A stretch of 64,000 bases of DNA, taken from the NCBI GenBank assembly GCA_031216445.1, contig CM062218.1, positions 20,931,501-20,995,500 of the forward strand. Direction: 5' to 3'. The translations under genes and the position numbers were made by a program. The notes below the pieces were generated by a model. The model was not told where the DNA came from. It ran no database searches and saw only the letters and a list, made by a program, of their open reading frames with translations. Below are positions 25,576 through 37,166 of the stretch, in pieces (position 1 is the first letter of the stretch; every line of letters begins with the position of its first letter). Source of the stretch: Lateolabrax maculatus. Lineage: Eukaryota > Chordata > Actinopteri > Acropomatiformes > Lateolabracidae.

Positions 25576-26376
25576 CGCACAGTGCAGCGCTCACTGCAGA
25601 CACTTTCTTAGGCGCGCTGCCTTTGCTTTCAGTAAGACCGCTGTGTTGCAGCCGGTCTGCCTTTGTTTTTTTGCACGACTATCCCCTTTTTTTCCTTTGA
25701 CCTCTCTGATCCGCGCGTTGTTTTTCTCCACCAATCAGCAGTCGGATCCCTGGTGCCAGCGCACACGCTCCCCTCAAGGTCACCAAGGTCACTGGTTTTG
25801 CCCGTTCCCGCTCTCGACTGAACAGTAACTGATGCTGGAAGCACCATCAGACAGGTCGGAAAGTTTAGAAGTACAACAAACACTCATTTTGTGTGTGTGA
25901 TAGAACATTCATTGATCAGATGAGATACACCCCCCCATTAATTTAGAATGCCCTAGGAGAGCAGGTATCCTGATTGGTAGCTCGTAACTTCAGTTCAAAC
26001 AGCACATTTCCTCCGTCTGCAGCCATGAGATAAAATACTGAAAGGCCCTACATTTCAAGAACCACTAAACTGACATACTGACATTATGTCAGCACACACA
26101 ATATGTCAAGCATACCTCATGTGGATAAAACAGTCCAGCTTAAATGTGTGGCAGGTTCTCATGAAAGCACTTTGCAGCAGTAGCACCCCACCCAGATAAA
26201 AAAATTAAAATCACTTTAGTTTTTGATGCATCTCGTGAGCTTGAAATAATAATCTTGCGATAAAGGTTTCAGATAATACCTTGTGAGCACATCTTACTAT
26301 TACGGTATTATCTACAAGTTATTCCCATGGCTTCCCTTTGACCCTGCCTTGACGATTTCTACTTCAGTTAGTAATT

Positions 26377-26395
26377 ACTACAATTCCCAGAATGC
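26377..26395 (+). promoter_or_regulatory. ZNF143 (Staf/SBS) consensus site
   Basis: ACTACAATTCCCAGAATGC is a full match to the vertebrate ZNF143/THAP11 site. It lies about 1.8 kb before the CpG-rich start of ube2e1 and no other promoter is evident beside it. It could mark a distal element or an unannotated start. Confidence 0.65.
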
Positions 26396-26558
26396 TCTGA
26401 GAGAAGGAGAACAAACGTGCTGCGAGAAAAAAAAAAAAACTAACAGGAGGTCTACTCTGAGCAGGAGGCCCTGCTCTGCTGCGGTTTCAGTCTCTGGCTC
26501 TGTTGCAAAACCAGCAAAGTGGAGCAACAGTGGCAGAGTTAATTATGGTTGACACATC

Positions 26559-26579
26559 GGGAGGGGGGAGGGGGGGGGA
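26559..26579 (+). other. Poly-G tract (possible G-quadruplex)
   Basis: Runs of G broken only by A (GGGAGGGGGGAGGGGGGGGG pattern). A mirror tract rich in C runs lies 280 bp on, at 26857-26881. Confidence 0.5.
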
Positions 26580-26856
26580 GTCCTCATCCTCATCCACCCT
26601 CCTCCCTTCCTCCTTCACACGCTGCAGGAGGAAGAGTCTGACAGAAAAGGAGAAGTCGCTGGTGCATGGACAGTAATGTAACATTTGCAGGGAGAGGTGA
26701 GTGATGAGTAAGTAGTGAAAAGGCCACAGTTGGTCTGTGAATAGGAATGCTGCCAGCCTGCATACTAACGTCCATCAGGTGTAATGAGACGTGTGCAGTT
26801 AGGACAGAGCTGCTCACACTGCTGCAGCCACAACAGCTCATTGTGTTCACAGACAA

Positions 26857-26881
26857 CCCCCCACCCCCCCCTCCACCCCCC
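26857..26881 (-). other. Poly-C tract (G-quadruplex pattern on minus strand)
   Basis: Four C runs of four or more are separated by A or TCCA. Read on the minus strand this fits a G4 pattern. Confidence 0.45.
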
Positions 26882-27122
26882 AGTGTACAGCAGTGACCAC
26901 TCACTCTCTGTGGGGACAGTCATTTACACACTGCATTCCCTAGCCCCTTACCCTGACCTTAACCCAGTTATAACCTGTACCCTGAAACCAGGTCTTAACC
27001 CTCAAACAGTGGCCCCTATCTGTGGGGACCTCAATTTTCATCCCCACGGTGGCACGAGTCCCCATGGGTTAGTGTGCAGTCAGGTTACAGTCCCCACCGG
27101 GATGTAAGAACAAGGCACTGCA

Positions 27123-27125
<3 letters not shown>
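26880..27125. repeat. Dispersed 'TGTGGGGAC' repeat
   Basis: TGTGGGGAC recurs three times or nearly so (26908, 27020 and inverted GTCCCCAC near 27089), with intervening TAACCCTAACCC-like text. It runs into a CA repeat. This is a type of low-copy tandem or dispersed sequence common in fish. No coding function is seen. Confidence 0.5.

Positions 27126-27158
<33 letters not shown>
27126..27158. repeat. (CA)n microsatellite
   Basis: About 16 CA units. Confidence 0.95.
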
Positions 27159-27159
<1 letters not shown>

Positions 27160-28139
27160 CCTCCAAATGTTTTTTATTATGTGACATTTGCATATGTTAT
27201 TTATTCAGCAGGTGCAGTTATATGTTCTGTAATTTTCCAACATGAAGGTTTAAGGTTTTCCAAAGACCAGACAAAGACACGGGTATAGTTCTGTTGGGTA
27301 AATAGCAAAGCCAGATTTTCACCTGGGGAAATCAAACTAACAGCAACTGCCCCGTGGCCCCGGGTGTGACCTCAGGGCCCCATGTGGGCAAAATCAGGTA
27401 AGTATCAGGCTGATACCTTACCAGCTGTGTCCAAACTCGTTTTTAGACTTTTCTGTCTGCTGTGGGTGTTGTCGGTGAGGGGACTCACGAACAAGACCCA
27501 TCTGGAAGACAATGTCAGGACGTCTGCCTGCTGCTGGACCAACACTTCCGGAGAGAGGAGGCACGCGTCCAGCGGCAGCGTCAGGGTCGCGATCACCCCG
27601 GAAACTGGGAACTACAGAGCCCTGCAAAATAAAAGCCAGAGCCCTCAGTTGACGGCACTTAATTTGGACACGGGGTTTTAAATATAATATTTTTAGGAAT
27701 TCTGATTATAAAATATTTTCAAAGTTCACAAATGGCCTCAATCAATATGTTGAACATAAATTACCGATTATGGCTAGATAAAGGATACAAATGTTTAATC
27801 AACAAAATATTATACCACAATGATTACGATCTTATTTTATTTGAAAGTCAAGATGGACCCTATAGATCTCTCCCTCCTTTCTTAAAAAGTGTTCTCGCTT
27901 TTTGTGCCTGTCACTTTTTCTATATTTCGTGTCTAAATGCACCTTGGGGTTACATTTTGTGTGTGTAATTTCTACGTTTTACCTTGTTTTTCATTCATTT
28001 TGTATGTCGTAGATGTCTTTGAAGTGACATACAATGCTCTTGTGCTTACTTTTGCCGTCCTGACACCTCGCTGTCACTGCATGCATCAGTGGATTTTAAT
28101 CTTATCTCATTTTTACTCCGTTTCTCTGTGCTTTTACTT

Positions 28140-28760
28140 TTAAGGCGATGACCGGAAGTGTCGTGTCTCTTCGTTGTGGGCTGCTTGACAGCGGCGCGTC
28201 CAGGCGGCGGAGGCGCACACACACACACACACACACAAAACACACACACACAGAGAGAGAGAGAGGCTGTGCACACACACAAAGAAAGGTATCAAATCCT
28301 GAATATTTGCGTTACGCCGCATACTACCGCAACAGTTGGTGTCATGTGTGTCTTTCGGAGGACGTGGGGACGGCGAACGTGTCCGTGTTACCGTCAGAGG
28401 AGGATTTAGGAGTCGGTCCATCCTGTGACCGGCTGCTCTCAGATCAGCTGCATGTCGACGGATATCGCTTTAAAAACGCCAGGAAAGCCTCCGAGTGAGC
28501 GGCGCGTCGTGTTCGTTCCGGGCGTCGCTCTCCGTGTTTGACGCGGGGGAACAGTTTGACAGCGCGGCGGCGCCTCGCGGGCTGCTCCGGGTGAAAGTTT
28601 GCTCTCCTGGAGGCTGCTGGGCGGTTGTGCCGGGGCTCCCCGCCGACTGCGACATCGGCCCGTCGATGTGTCTGCGCCTCTCCGCTCCGACCTCCTCGAC
28701 TCGGCCGGGAGCAGAGGTCCCGTGAGTCGTGTGTCGCCCCGTGGTGTCGGGCAGAACTAG
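28140..28760 (+). promoter_or_regulatory. ube2e1: CpG-rich promoter and probable non-coding first exon of ube2e1
   Basis: CpG density rises sharply here compared with the flanks (for example around 28493-28730). A good donor, CCC|GTGAGT, lies at 28721/28722. It would splice a 5' UTR exon to the acceptor CCCCAG at 29499 just before the ATG. The TSS is unresolved, since no TATA box is visible. Open frames through this block result from high GC and show no protein family. The region includes a CA/GA microsatellite (28215-28266). Confidence 0.6.
28215..28266. repeat. (CA)n(GA)n compound microsatellite
   Basis: CA units with one AAA interruption, then GA units, in the ube2e1 promoter region. Confidence 0.9.
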
Positions 28761-29506
28761 GCCTTTAGCCCAACTAGTTCACCAAATGATTTCCTTTGTC
28801 GCAGCCCGACCAGGCTAAAATACCGCCCGACTGCAAACATTAGCCCAGGTCTCAGTTCATCGTTATGAAAAAGGGGGGAGGACGGAAGTCCCTCACTGAC
28901 GTCCATTTAAACTGATGGATCCAGTTAACTCGGGTCAACGTGTGGCCCGGGCCTGGTAGTTAAAACGACGGAGGCGTTTCATGGAGTCAGTGACTGCACC
29001 GACAGATAGTGGCAGCCTATAGCCTCGGTGTGCTCTGTTCACGTTGGTAGAAAACGGTGCGCAAGATTCCTTTAAAAAATCTTCAAATTTAAAGTAACAC
29101 TTGATGTTTAAAAAAACATGACTCGAGACTGTAAAGGAATTCATATGGATGCTGTGTTGAATTCGGTTTACAGGTGTGCTGGCAGACAGCTGGACATTTC
29201 AATAAAATCTGAACCTAATTTGATTCACACAACTCACTGCTGCCAGAAGGCTTTCTTCAGTAGGAGTAACTGCAATTTTTCTGTGGATTGGATGTATGCC
29301 GAATTTAGGAGTGCAACCTGAAGATAATCTTAAAATCTCAAGTCATGTCCAAGCTGTAATCATTTGGCAGCTTTCTACTGTTCATTATTAGATTTTGAAA
29401 TGGGGTTAGATGGAGAGTAAAGCTGTTTTAGGGCAAAGGTGCTTTGGGTTCTGTACCTTTTTTTTTTTTCTAAATCATGCTTTTCTGTCGGTTCCCCAGG
29501 CTCGGT

Positions 29507-29685
29507 ATGTCGGATGAAGATTCCCGTGCCAGCACCAGCTCTTCCTCTTCTTCATCCTCAACTCATCATCATCATAATCAGCAGCAGCAGCAGCAGCAGC
29601 AGCAGGACGTGAACCCCTCGAAGAAACGAGAAAGCAAAGCCAGCATGAGCAAGACCTCCAAACTCCTCTCTACTAGTGCGAAAAG
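29507..29685 (+). CDS. ube2e1: ube2e1 coding exon 1 (N-terminal extension)
   Basis: The start is chosen because MSDEDSRASTSSS matches the conserved UBE2E1 N-terminus. The ATG is 7 nt after a good acceptor (CCCCAG). The exon encodes 59 residues plus two bases of an Arg codon, with donor GTGAGC. Confidence 0.95.
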
Positions 29686-32600
29686 GTGAGCTTATTTGTG
29701 GCTGGAGTCGGGGATGTGGTGCAGGGGGGTGCTTTTTGACAGCAAGACGATGGTGAAGACTACTGACTTCAAAAGTTGTAGTTTACCCCCCTTTTCATGT
29801 TTTATTTAACACATCCTTAAACCAGAACTGATACTCCGTCTCCTTAGGGAGTATTAATCACTTTCCCCAACAGCTGAAAACAAGTCAACAGTTTTTCCAA
29901 CTTATTAGCGAAAAATTGCAAATCAGCCTTTTCTCATCTCCATCAGGCCTCCTCTGCCTCCTATCCAGGCTTTGTGTTTGTATTTACAGTATTTGATCGG
30001 AGCTTAGCTTTTAATGTGTGGCTTTTCTTTGCTTTTTGCAGAATTCAGAAGGAATTGGCTGACATTACACTGGATCCTCCGCCAAACTGCAGGTAAGTGA
30101 ATGAGCGTGCGGCATCATTTAATGGGGAGGTATAATGTGTGATTAGGAACATGTGCGTGTTTCAGCATGCAGTGTGGTTGTTTTTTTGTTATGTTTTTTT
30201 AAATGAGGACATTTAGTCTGTTTTAAAAATGAATGCACTCAGTCGCTCATGTGGGCGTCTCGAATGTGAAGGTTAAGAAGCTCCGCTTCGTCCTTATGCC
30301 AGAGTGGAAAAAAGATGTCTTTGCTTCACTGCCTTGCATGTCTAGTCAATCAAAAGCCAAAAACATCAAGGTTATAAGTGACTGAATAGTCTGCTTCATA
30401 AAACTACAGCTAACATGCTCCCTGTTTGCCGGTCTTTTCAGATAGATGGAGTGCAAGGTTTACCATTCATCACCTATTCAGAGAAACCTGCCTTCAGGTT
30501 ATCTCTCTTTTTATTTTATATATTGCTCTTTTTACATTTCAATGGAGTATTATTTTTAAAGCTGAGTGTTAAACCTGAATCCTTCATTGGTGCTGATTGA
30601 AGTATGCCAATGGAAACTGTCTAGTACTGAAAGCTGGCATCAAAGCTCTGGTTACTCTTTCTTTGAAGGGATGGTTCTGTATTTCAATCCAGTTTTTTCC
30701 GGTGTAAGACAGTTTTATTAAGTTCTTACATAGCTGCTTGTATTGAGAAAACATTTCATATTTGAGATATTTGGCTTTTTTTGTTCAATGAAAAAAAGGA
30801 TGTTGTTGAAAAACATATTTTGCCTCATAAAGGGAGGTGTCGCAGAAAGTGTTGTTTTGGTATTTGTACCAAAATGTTTTGTGTCGGCACCAGTGGCCGC
30901 TGAATAGCTTTGAAAATTGTGATTGTTGAGTGTAAAAGACGAGAAAGCTTGTGAACAAAATTGTCTGATTCACCTGTTAAGCGTTTGAGCGCCTCATACC
31001 GTTCTAAGCTTATCTCCTCAAAATCTCTGAATCTGGACCTCCTGGGAGTCAGAGCTGTGAAGCAGCTGTTCTGTCCAGGGTGTTTTGAATCCCCAATTCG
31101 ATTTGACTTTCAATTTTTGAGAATTTTGGTTGCAAGCGGGGGGAGGCAAAATATTGCCACATCAGTGACTTCAGGGAGGCAGGAGGATTATCCAGTTCTG
31201 TTGTTTCTCCATCATCTCCGACTCCAGCAGTGGCCGTGGTGTCTCAAAGTGCAGCTGCAGGCTAAACTGTGGCGTCTTTAAAGTGCTGTTTTTCTTTTTC
31301 TTCTGACATGTGCATGTGCAGGGTGGAGAGAAAAAATACAGTGGAGTATTGCTGATCCTGAAAAGCTCATTACCATCAATTTTTGATTTAGAATCGAAAA
31401 TCGCGACACCCCTTGTCAGAGCTAAAAGCAATAAAACAGATGTTTGGCCATTGTCAGCTGCTAAAAGACTACCATTGAGTACCCTGTGCAAGGATGACAC
31501 GCAAATTCATGAAGCATTCCTCATTTTTGGGGGATGGCAGTGGATAGGGATTGGGTTGGAAGCTGGAGGGTTCAAGCCCAGCTCAGATGAACAAACACGG
31601 AGTGTGGACTGGAGAGGTGCCTGTCCACCTCCTGGGCACTGCCGAGGTGCCCTTGAGCACGAAGTACTGTCTCAGTGCTATGACCAAACGTTGCCATTCA
31701 TATGATCAATGAGCTGCCCAGCAACTACTTTTCCCAAGACCTTAGCCAGGGTGGAAGTTATTTAAAATGGATCAATCATGGCTTTTTGAGAAGTGGTTTA
31801 AACTAACCAGGCTCTTGACGAGAAAAAGTGAGGACTTGATAATGGCCAGGACAAATGGGGAAAGTGAATTAAATATTACTTTAAAGAAGTAAGTTGGAAG
31901 AACTTCCAGTGTACAGGAGGATGGCTTAATTTAAGTAATGACACTGGGTAGATGCTAAGTTGTGACTGACTGAAATGCTAACAGGGTGCAAGGTATTTTA
32001 TAGCAAAGGTCAGGGAGAGTTTGAGAAGGAGGGATAATTGCATTCCTAACAGTGTGACCCTTTAGTAGAGAAGTGATAAAAAAACATTCTTCACATTTAT
32101 CAGCTGAGGACTCAATTAAGAGCGAGGGACAGTGTGTGGTGTGGCTGATATCATGGAAGAGGCGTCTGGAGTCATGTTTACGTTTAGCTAAAAGATCCGA
32201 AAAACAATTAGAACGAGCAATTTGAACTTCCAAGTTAATGTTTTTCATGGGATCCTTAAAGCTTTGTAGCTCTACAGATTTCATTGTTAAGTCAGGGCTG
32301 TGATGGCATTTTCGGTGTTTTAAGCCTAACAAGCAGTATCGTCTAAACTATTTGAGGACAAGAATTTAAGATAGCTAAGGTGTTCATTGAGGAGCAGAGC
32401 TGGAGGTCAGCATGTCCAGGGCTCGGCAGAATTTACCTGCTGAGGAAGAATTGGAAAAAACAGAAGTAAATGAGGTATTAAACCATAAAAATGTATGGTC
32501 AGAAACCCCATTTTCTCTGCATAGCCCGTTATTGAGTAAACAACCAGAAGATAAAACCAGGTCGTGGATGTGGCCCTTATTGTGCGGAGCATCAGTTGGA

Positions 32601-33778
32601 GCCAATGCAAGATTAAAAGAATCTTTTACACTTAAGAACTCTGAAGCGAGGGGATTCTCAGGGCAGCATACGTGTTCCTTTTTTAAATCACATAGAATGA
32701 GTATTATCATATTCAGGCATAACAATAGAAGTTCAGAAAAGTCTTCTATAAAACCTACAGTGGACTGGGGTGGCCTGTATACTAAAATTATGAAGAATTC
32801 TTGTTTCCCCCCATTTTCTACCCTTTCAAAACAAATTTCAAAAGAAGAGAATAAAGATCTAGAACACTTAAAGCTATTTTTATATAACACAGCTAAACCA
32901 GCCCCACATCCAGTTATTACGGGTTCATTTAGGGAAGTGTAACCCGGTGCGGGGGCATTCAACAAGGAAACATCACCATCAGACAGCCAAGTAGTCAGTC
33001 AGAAAGTAGACTAGCATTGTTGGTTCGAGTCTTTACATGAGATTTGCTGACTATAAGAAAGGGGCGGTAGACGGCACCACCTCGCATTTTCAGATTGTTT
33101 GCAAAAGTTAAGGCCTTCACTTGACCTGAGTCCAAAGAGACCTGAGTGTACGGACATGTTCAGGCCCAGATAGCACGCCTAGAAATTACACCCCTACCTT
33201 TAAAACAGCTTCTTTTTTGTTTTTCTTTTTTTGAGAGCCAAATTTAGTCTGTTTGACCAGTCTTCTAAACAAGCCCGGCAGGTTTAGACGCGTGTCATGA
33301 AAAGGAATTATCACCATGTGTTCCGCGTGTCAGAGCTACTACAGGTCTCCTGCTATCACTTAACGTGCTGTACGCTACAGAGTGGCTTTGCACCATACAC
33401 CTGAGACGCAGGCCCGATTCTGGTGAGCCCTCACAAATCTCCATGTTTGTAATGCACGTCAAGCTTTGGTGAATTGCATTGTGTCATTTGAAGCTGTTGC
33501 AATCTTGTGTTCACACACCCTTGCTACAGTAAGGATCCAGATCCAGCACAGAGCCAGGAGCTGGGAAGGGGTGCAAGGTGTTCAGAGGAAGTAAATTAAA
33601 AAAGGTGTCCCCTTTCCGAACAGGTCATAATGTGGAGACCTTTCCAGGCGAGCCAGAGGGGTTGCAGTGAGCTCAAAACCTCAACAAGTCACGCAGCTGG
33701 GACCCAAAACAAGCATTCAGATGATAGACCCTGGCCACAAAGGAGCTTTAGGCTTCACCAAGAGCTGTTTCATCAAAC

Positions 33779-33839
<61 letters not shown>

Positions 33840-35424
33840 ATCATAAATCTCAATTTTGGAAAATCTACCCTGTAGCTGTACCCCAAAACTCCCTGTGGTG
33901 TCACGGATTAACTCCTTACACTGAGGCCTGCTGCAACCCCTGATGGCTTAGAGAGAAAAAGATTTGATGAATGCAGGATTGTTGACATGAGATTTTGTTC
34001 TTGCGCTGTTTGAGAGTTAGTCACAAAAAGTTTTAGTCATCATGAGATTTGATGAGTATAAGAAAATGTAGAACAACGGCAGTCTTATTCTACAAGGAAG
34101 GTCTCAGTCAAGTCTACAGCTCTAGTGAAGAAGTTGTCTCTTGTTTGATAAAGATTAAAACATTCACAGTTGACGTGGGGAATAAGAAGTCAAACAGGTC
34201 CAAATAACGTTAATAAGATAAGAAATTGATGTAATCTGCAACTGATGTTTCTACCTCTTGTGAAGTCTGAACGAGCAGATTTCAACAATGGACGGCAGGC
34301 ATCACCATCTGCACCTCACATTTTTAGATTATGTGTCGATTGTCCTCATTCTGAGTGGTCTGTGCTGCAGCGCAGATCTGTGTGTTTTCATTTGGTGATA
34401 CCCGAGTTCAAGAGACATAGCTCTCTCACCTGGCCACGTGAGCCAAAGAAGGGGAAAAAAAGCTTCAAGGTTGAGATGAACTACTCCAAACACCCGTGGC
34501 GGGACCGCACCCTGAGTGATTTTTATCTTTCTATCCCCCACCAACATAGAGAAAGGCCTAATTTCTTCATTTTGTTCTGTTCCACTCGGTGAAAAACTCT
34601 CTATTCAGCACCACGTGCCGAAAGGGGATTTTTAGTGGATTTTGGTTCCTTCTGCTTCATTTAGCACAGAATTTGCTCATTAGGGTATGAATGGAGCTGG
34701 CCAGCTCCGCCTTGCAGATGCTGTTTAATGGATTACACATCGATGAGTCAGTTGGTTGTCGTCTCATTTCTCCCGAGGTGGTTTTCAGGGGCCTCCTCGC
34801 TCTTAAAACGGACAGTGACTGATGAAGAAAAGACTAATCCTGACTAGTTTCCATTATCACCAGCGCCTCTGTCGTAGCAAACTTTGTTTTACGAGCACTA
34901 AAGGCAGAGTCTTTTCATCTGTCGTTTATCAAAATCTAATTATACTCTACACAGGGAATGCCGAGCAGGCCCCCTTTTATTTTTCTACTGCCTTGTTGCC
35001 ACTCAAGTGTGAACTGCAGACACCACAGGCCTGCATCCCCACCCTAACCACCCCCTCCCCCACCCGCCCTGTGTTGCTTTTATTTGCCATGTTTTATTCC
35101 TTTTTCCTCTCGACCAGCTATTTTATTTATTGCTCGCTTCCTGACACTCGCACTTTTATTATCTCTCTCTTTCACTCTGCCCTGTGTCCTCTTACACTGT
35201 TGTTCACCATATCTCCTCCTGAGATGTCGCCCTCGGGTGTCAGACAGATTCCTGACATTCCAGGGTCGGGACTCATGACAGCTAAGGAACGTTAGAAGCC
35301 GTGTACAGTAGGGTAATGAGCGTTAAGTAGGGTTGGACAGATATAAAGGCTTAAAAAGAGATATTTATAGCTGGACATTTTGATATCTTTTGTTCCTTTC
35401 TCACAATCATACAGCTAAAGAAGT

Positions 35425-35506
<82 letters not shown>

Positions 35507-37119
35507 TGTGAGCTGCATGTGATCCCTCTGTTCAGTCGCTGATGTTAACCGCAGTCTCTCTCCACACCTCTGCAGTGTGGTACGGGCTTGCATGGTTGAG
35601 ACTACCGAGGTTCTCCTAGCAGCTTCTTCGCGTCTATAAAAAGCCCCGTCCCTGGAGAGGAAGTGGCTGGCCTGTACGCCGTTGTTGCTTCGGAAAGCCC
35701 TGAAAGCAGCGCTGAGCTCTGAGCTGCTGCTGCTGCCGCGGCCGCTGCAGTGACACAAGTTTGTAGAAGTTTCTCTTCTGCGTGCCAGGCTTTAGTTGGG
35801 CAGCAGGAGGGGAAGTGGATGTTTCATTTTATCTCCTGTCGGCTACAGATAAGGCTGAGTTTCAAACCTCAGTGTTTTTTTGGTAGCAACTGGAATGCAT
35901 GCGGAGAACTGAGCATCTAAGACTACAACTCAAATGTCTTGCCAGATTCCTAATCTGGTTTACTTATTATGTGATCAGATAGTTTCTAATTTAAATTCAC
36001 ATTTATTTGATCATTTTATATCAGAAAGTTCTTGTACGGCGGCTTCTGTTTATTTTTATGTTGGATTTATTCCAGAGCTTTGTTAAATGAAAACAAAGGC
36101 TTTAGTTTACAGGGTAAGGAGTGGCTGTGATTTTAATGTAACTGAACTTTCTTGTGATTATTTTCATGTTAAAACATGTCTGCAGCAGTTCTTCCAAAGA
36201 AATGTCTTCCTTCCCTTTAAACTCAGCACAACCAACTAAACTAAACAGTCATAGAACTTTGTCTCTGTCCCCTTAATTAGCACCAAATCACACCATAGTC
36301 CTTTGCAGGAAACCTTCAAGAAATTACTGGGAAATTATAGCAAAACAGCTGACCCATAAAATAAAGCGTTGCCAGGTTTTGCAGGAAAAAATGTTTCTCA
36401 ATTTTTGTTTATTTATTTATTTATTTATTTTTGGTGTAACATCCTGACATTTTTTTGCAGCGCCTCCACCAGGCCAAATATCCAGTTGTAGAGGGGAAAT
36501 GTCAAACTCTAAGCAGGATATTGTCGGTCATTCATGCTCACAAGGGACAAACCATTTTAAGAGTTTGATGACCCCTTGACTGGTTCTTTAGCGCCACCCT
36601 CAGGAATTACTTCACATTTGTCTTCTCATTGCTGGTCAAGCTCTATGAATAGTTAAATCACTAGTACTCCTTTTAAAAAAATAAAAATAAAAATTTGAAT
36701 TTATTAATATTACAATACGTTTCTTACAGATGTCGTGATATTGATTGAATCCCTCTCACTCAGCCCTGTTAATACATAACACCATCTATTTAAAGACAGA
36801 ATGTATCTGACTGTGATCTGACATTTTGTCTCAGTGGAGGAACATGAATGTTACCATATGATATTCCCCCTGCACTGTCCTCATAAAGCACTGAAAGAAC
36901 ATTTAGTTCTGATTGCCATTGTATTAAATTGGCGGGGTGGGTGTGTTGTTGCTTGAAGTCTCTTCAGCACTCAAGTGAAGTGGAGTCATTATATTGTCTC
37001 AGTCAGGCAGCTTATTACAGTGTTTCTCCTTGTCATCACAATACCATTGCAGACAGACAGTGGTGATTGGAAATGAAGCCCAGTTGCGTGCTGATGGGGG
37101 TGTGTGTGTGTGTGTGTGG

Positions 37120-37166
<47 letters not shown>

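Larger units (their letters stand above)
24421..28140. other. Intergenic DNA between ube2e2 and ube2e1
   Basis: About 3.7 kb, far shorter than the human interval. It holds a GT repeat (24455), a mobile element (24868-25575), a ZNF143-type motif (26377), two G/C-run tracts (26559, 26857), a dispersed CCCCAC-rich repeat (26880-27125) and a CA repeat (27126). No gene is recognised. Confidence 0.75.

Noticed and set aside
32412..32942. 176-codon plus-strand frame as a gene
   Set aside because: It is the mirror of the minus-strand LINE endonuclease frame, which carries recognisable motifs.
33002..33012. GGTTCGAGTCT as a tRNA B box
   Set aside because: No matching A box, acceptor stem or anticodon arm around it; likely chance or an old SINE scrap at the LINE edge.
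34434..34616. Two further CACGTG cores in ube2e1 intron 2
   Set aside because: They are far from any start site and without the clustering seen in nr1d2.
35351..35758. 135-codon minus-strand frame rich in Thr-His
   Set aside because: It is driven by the long GT/GA microsatellite. The same applies to frames at 2412, 7313, 16457, 23557, 28046, 36989 and 42851.
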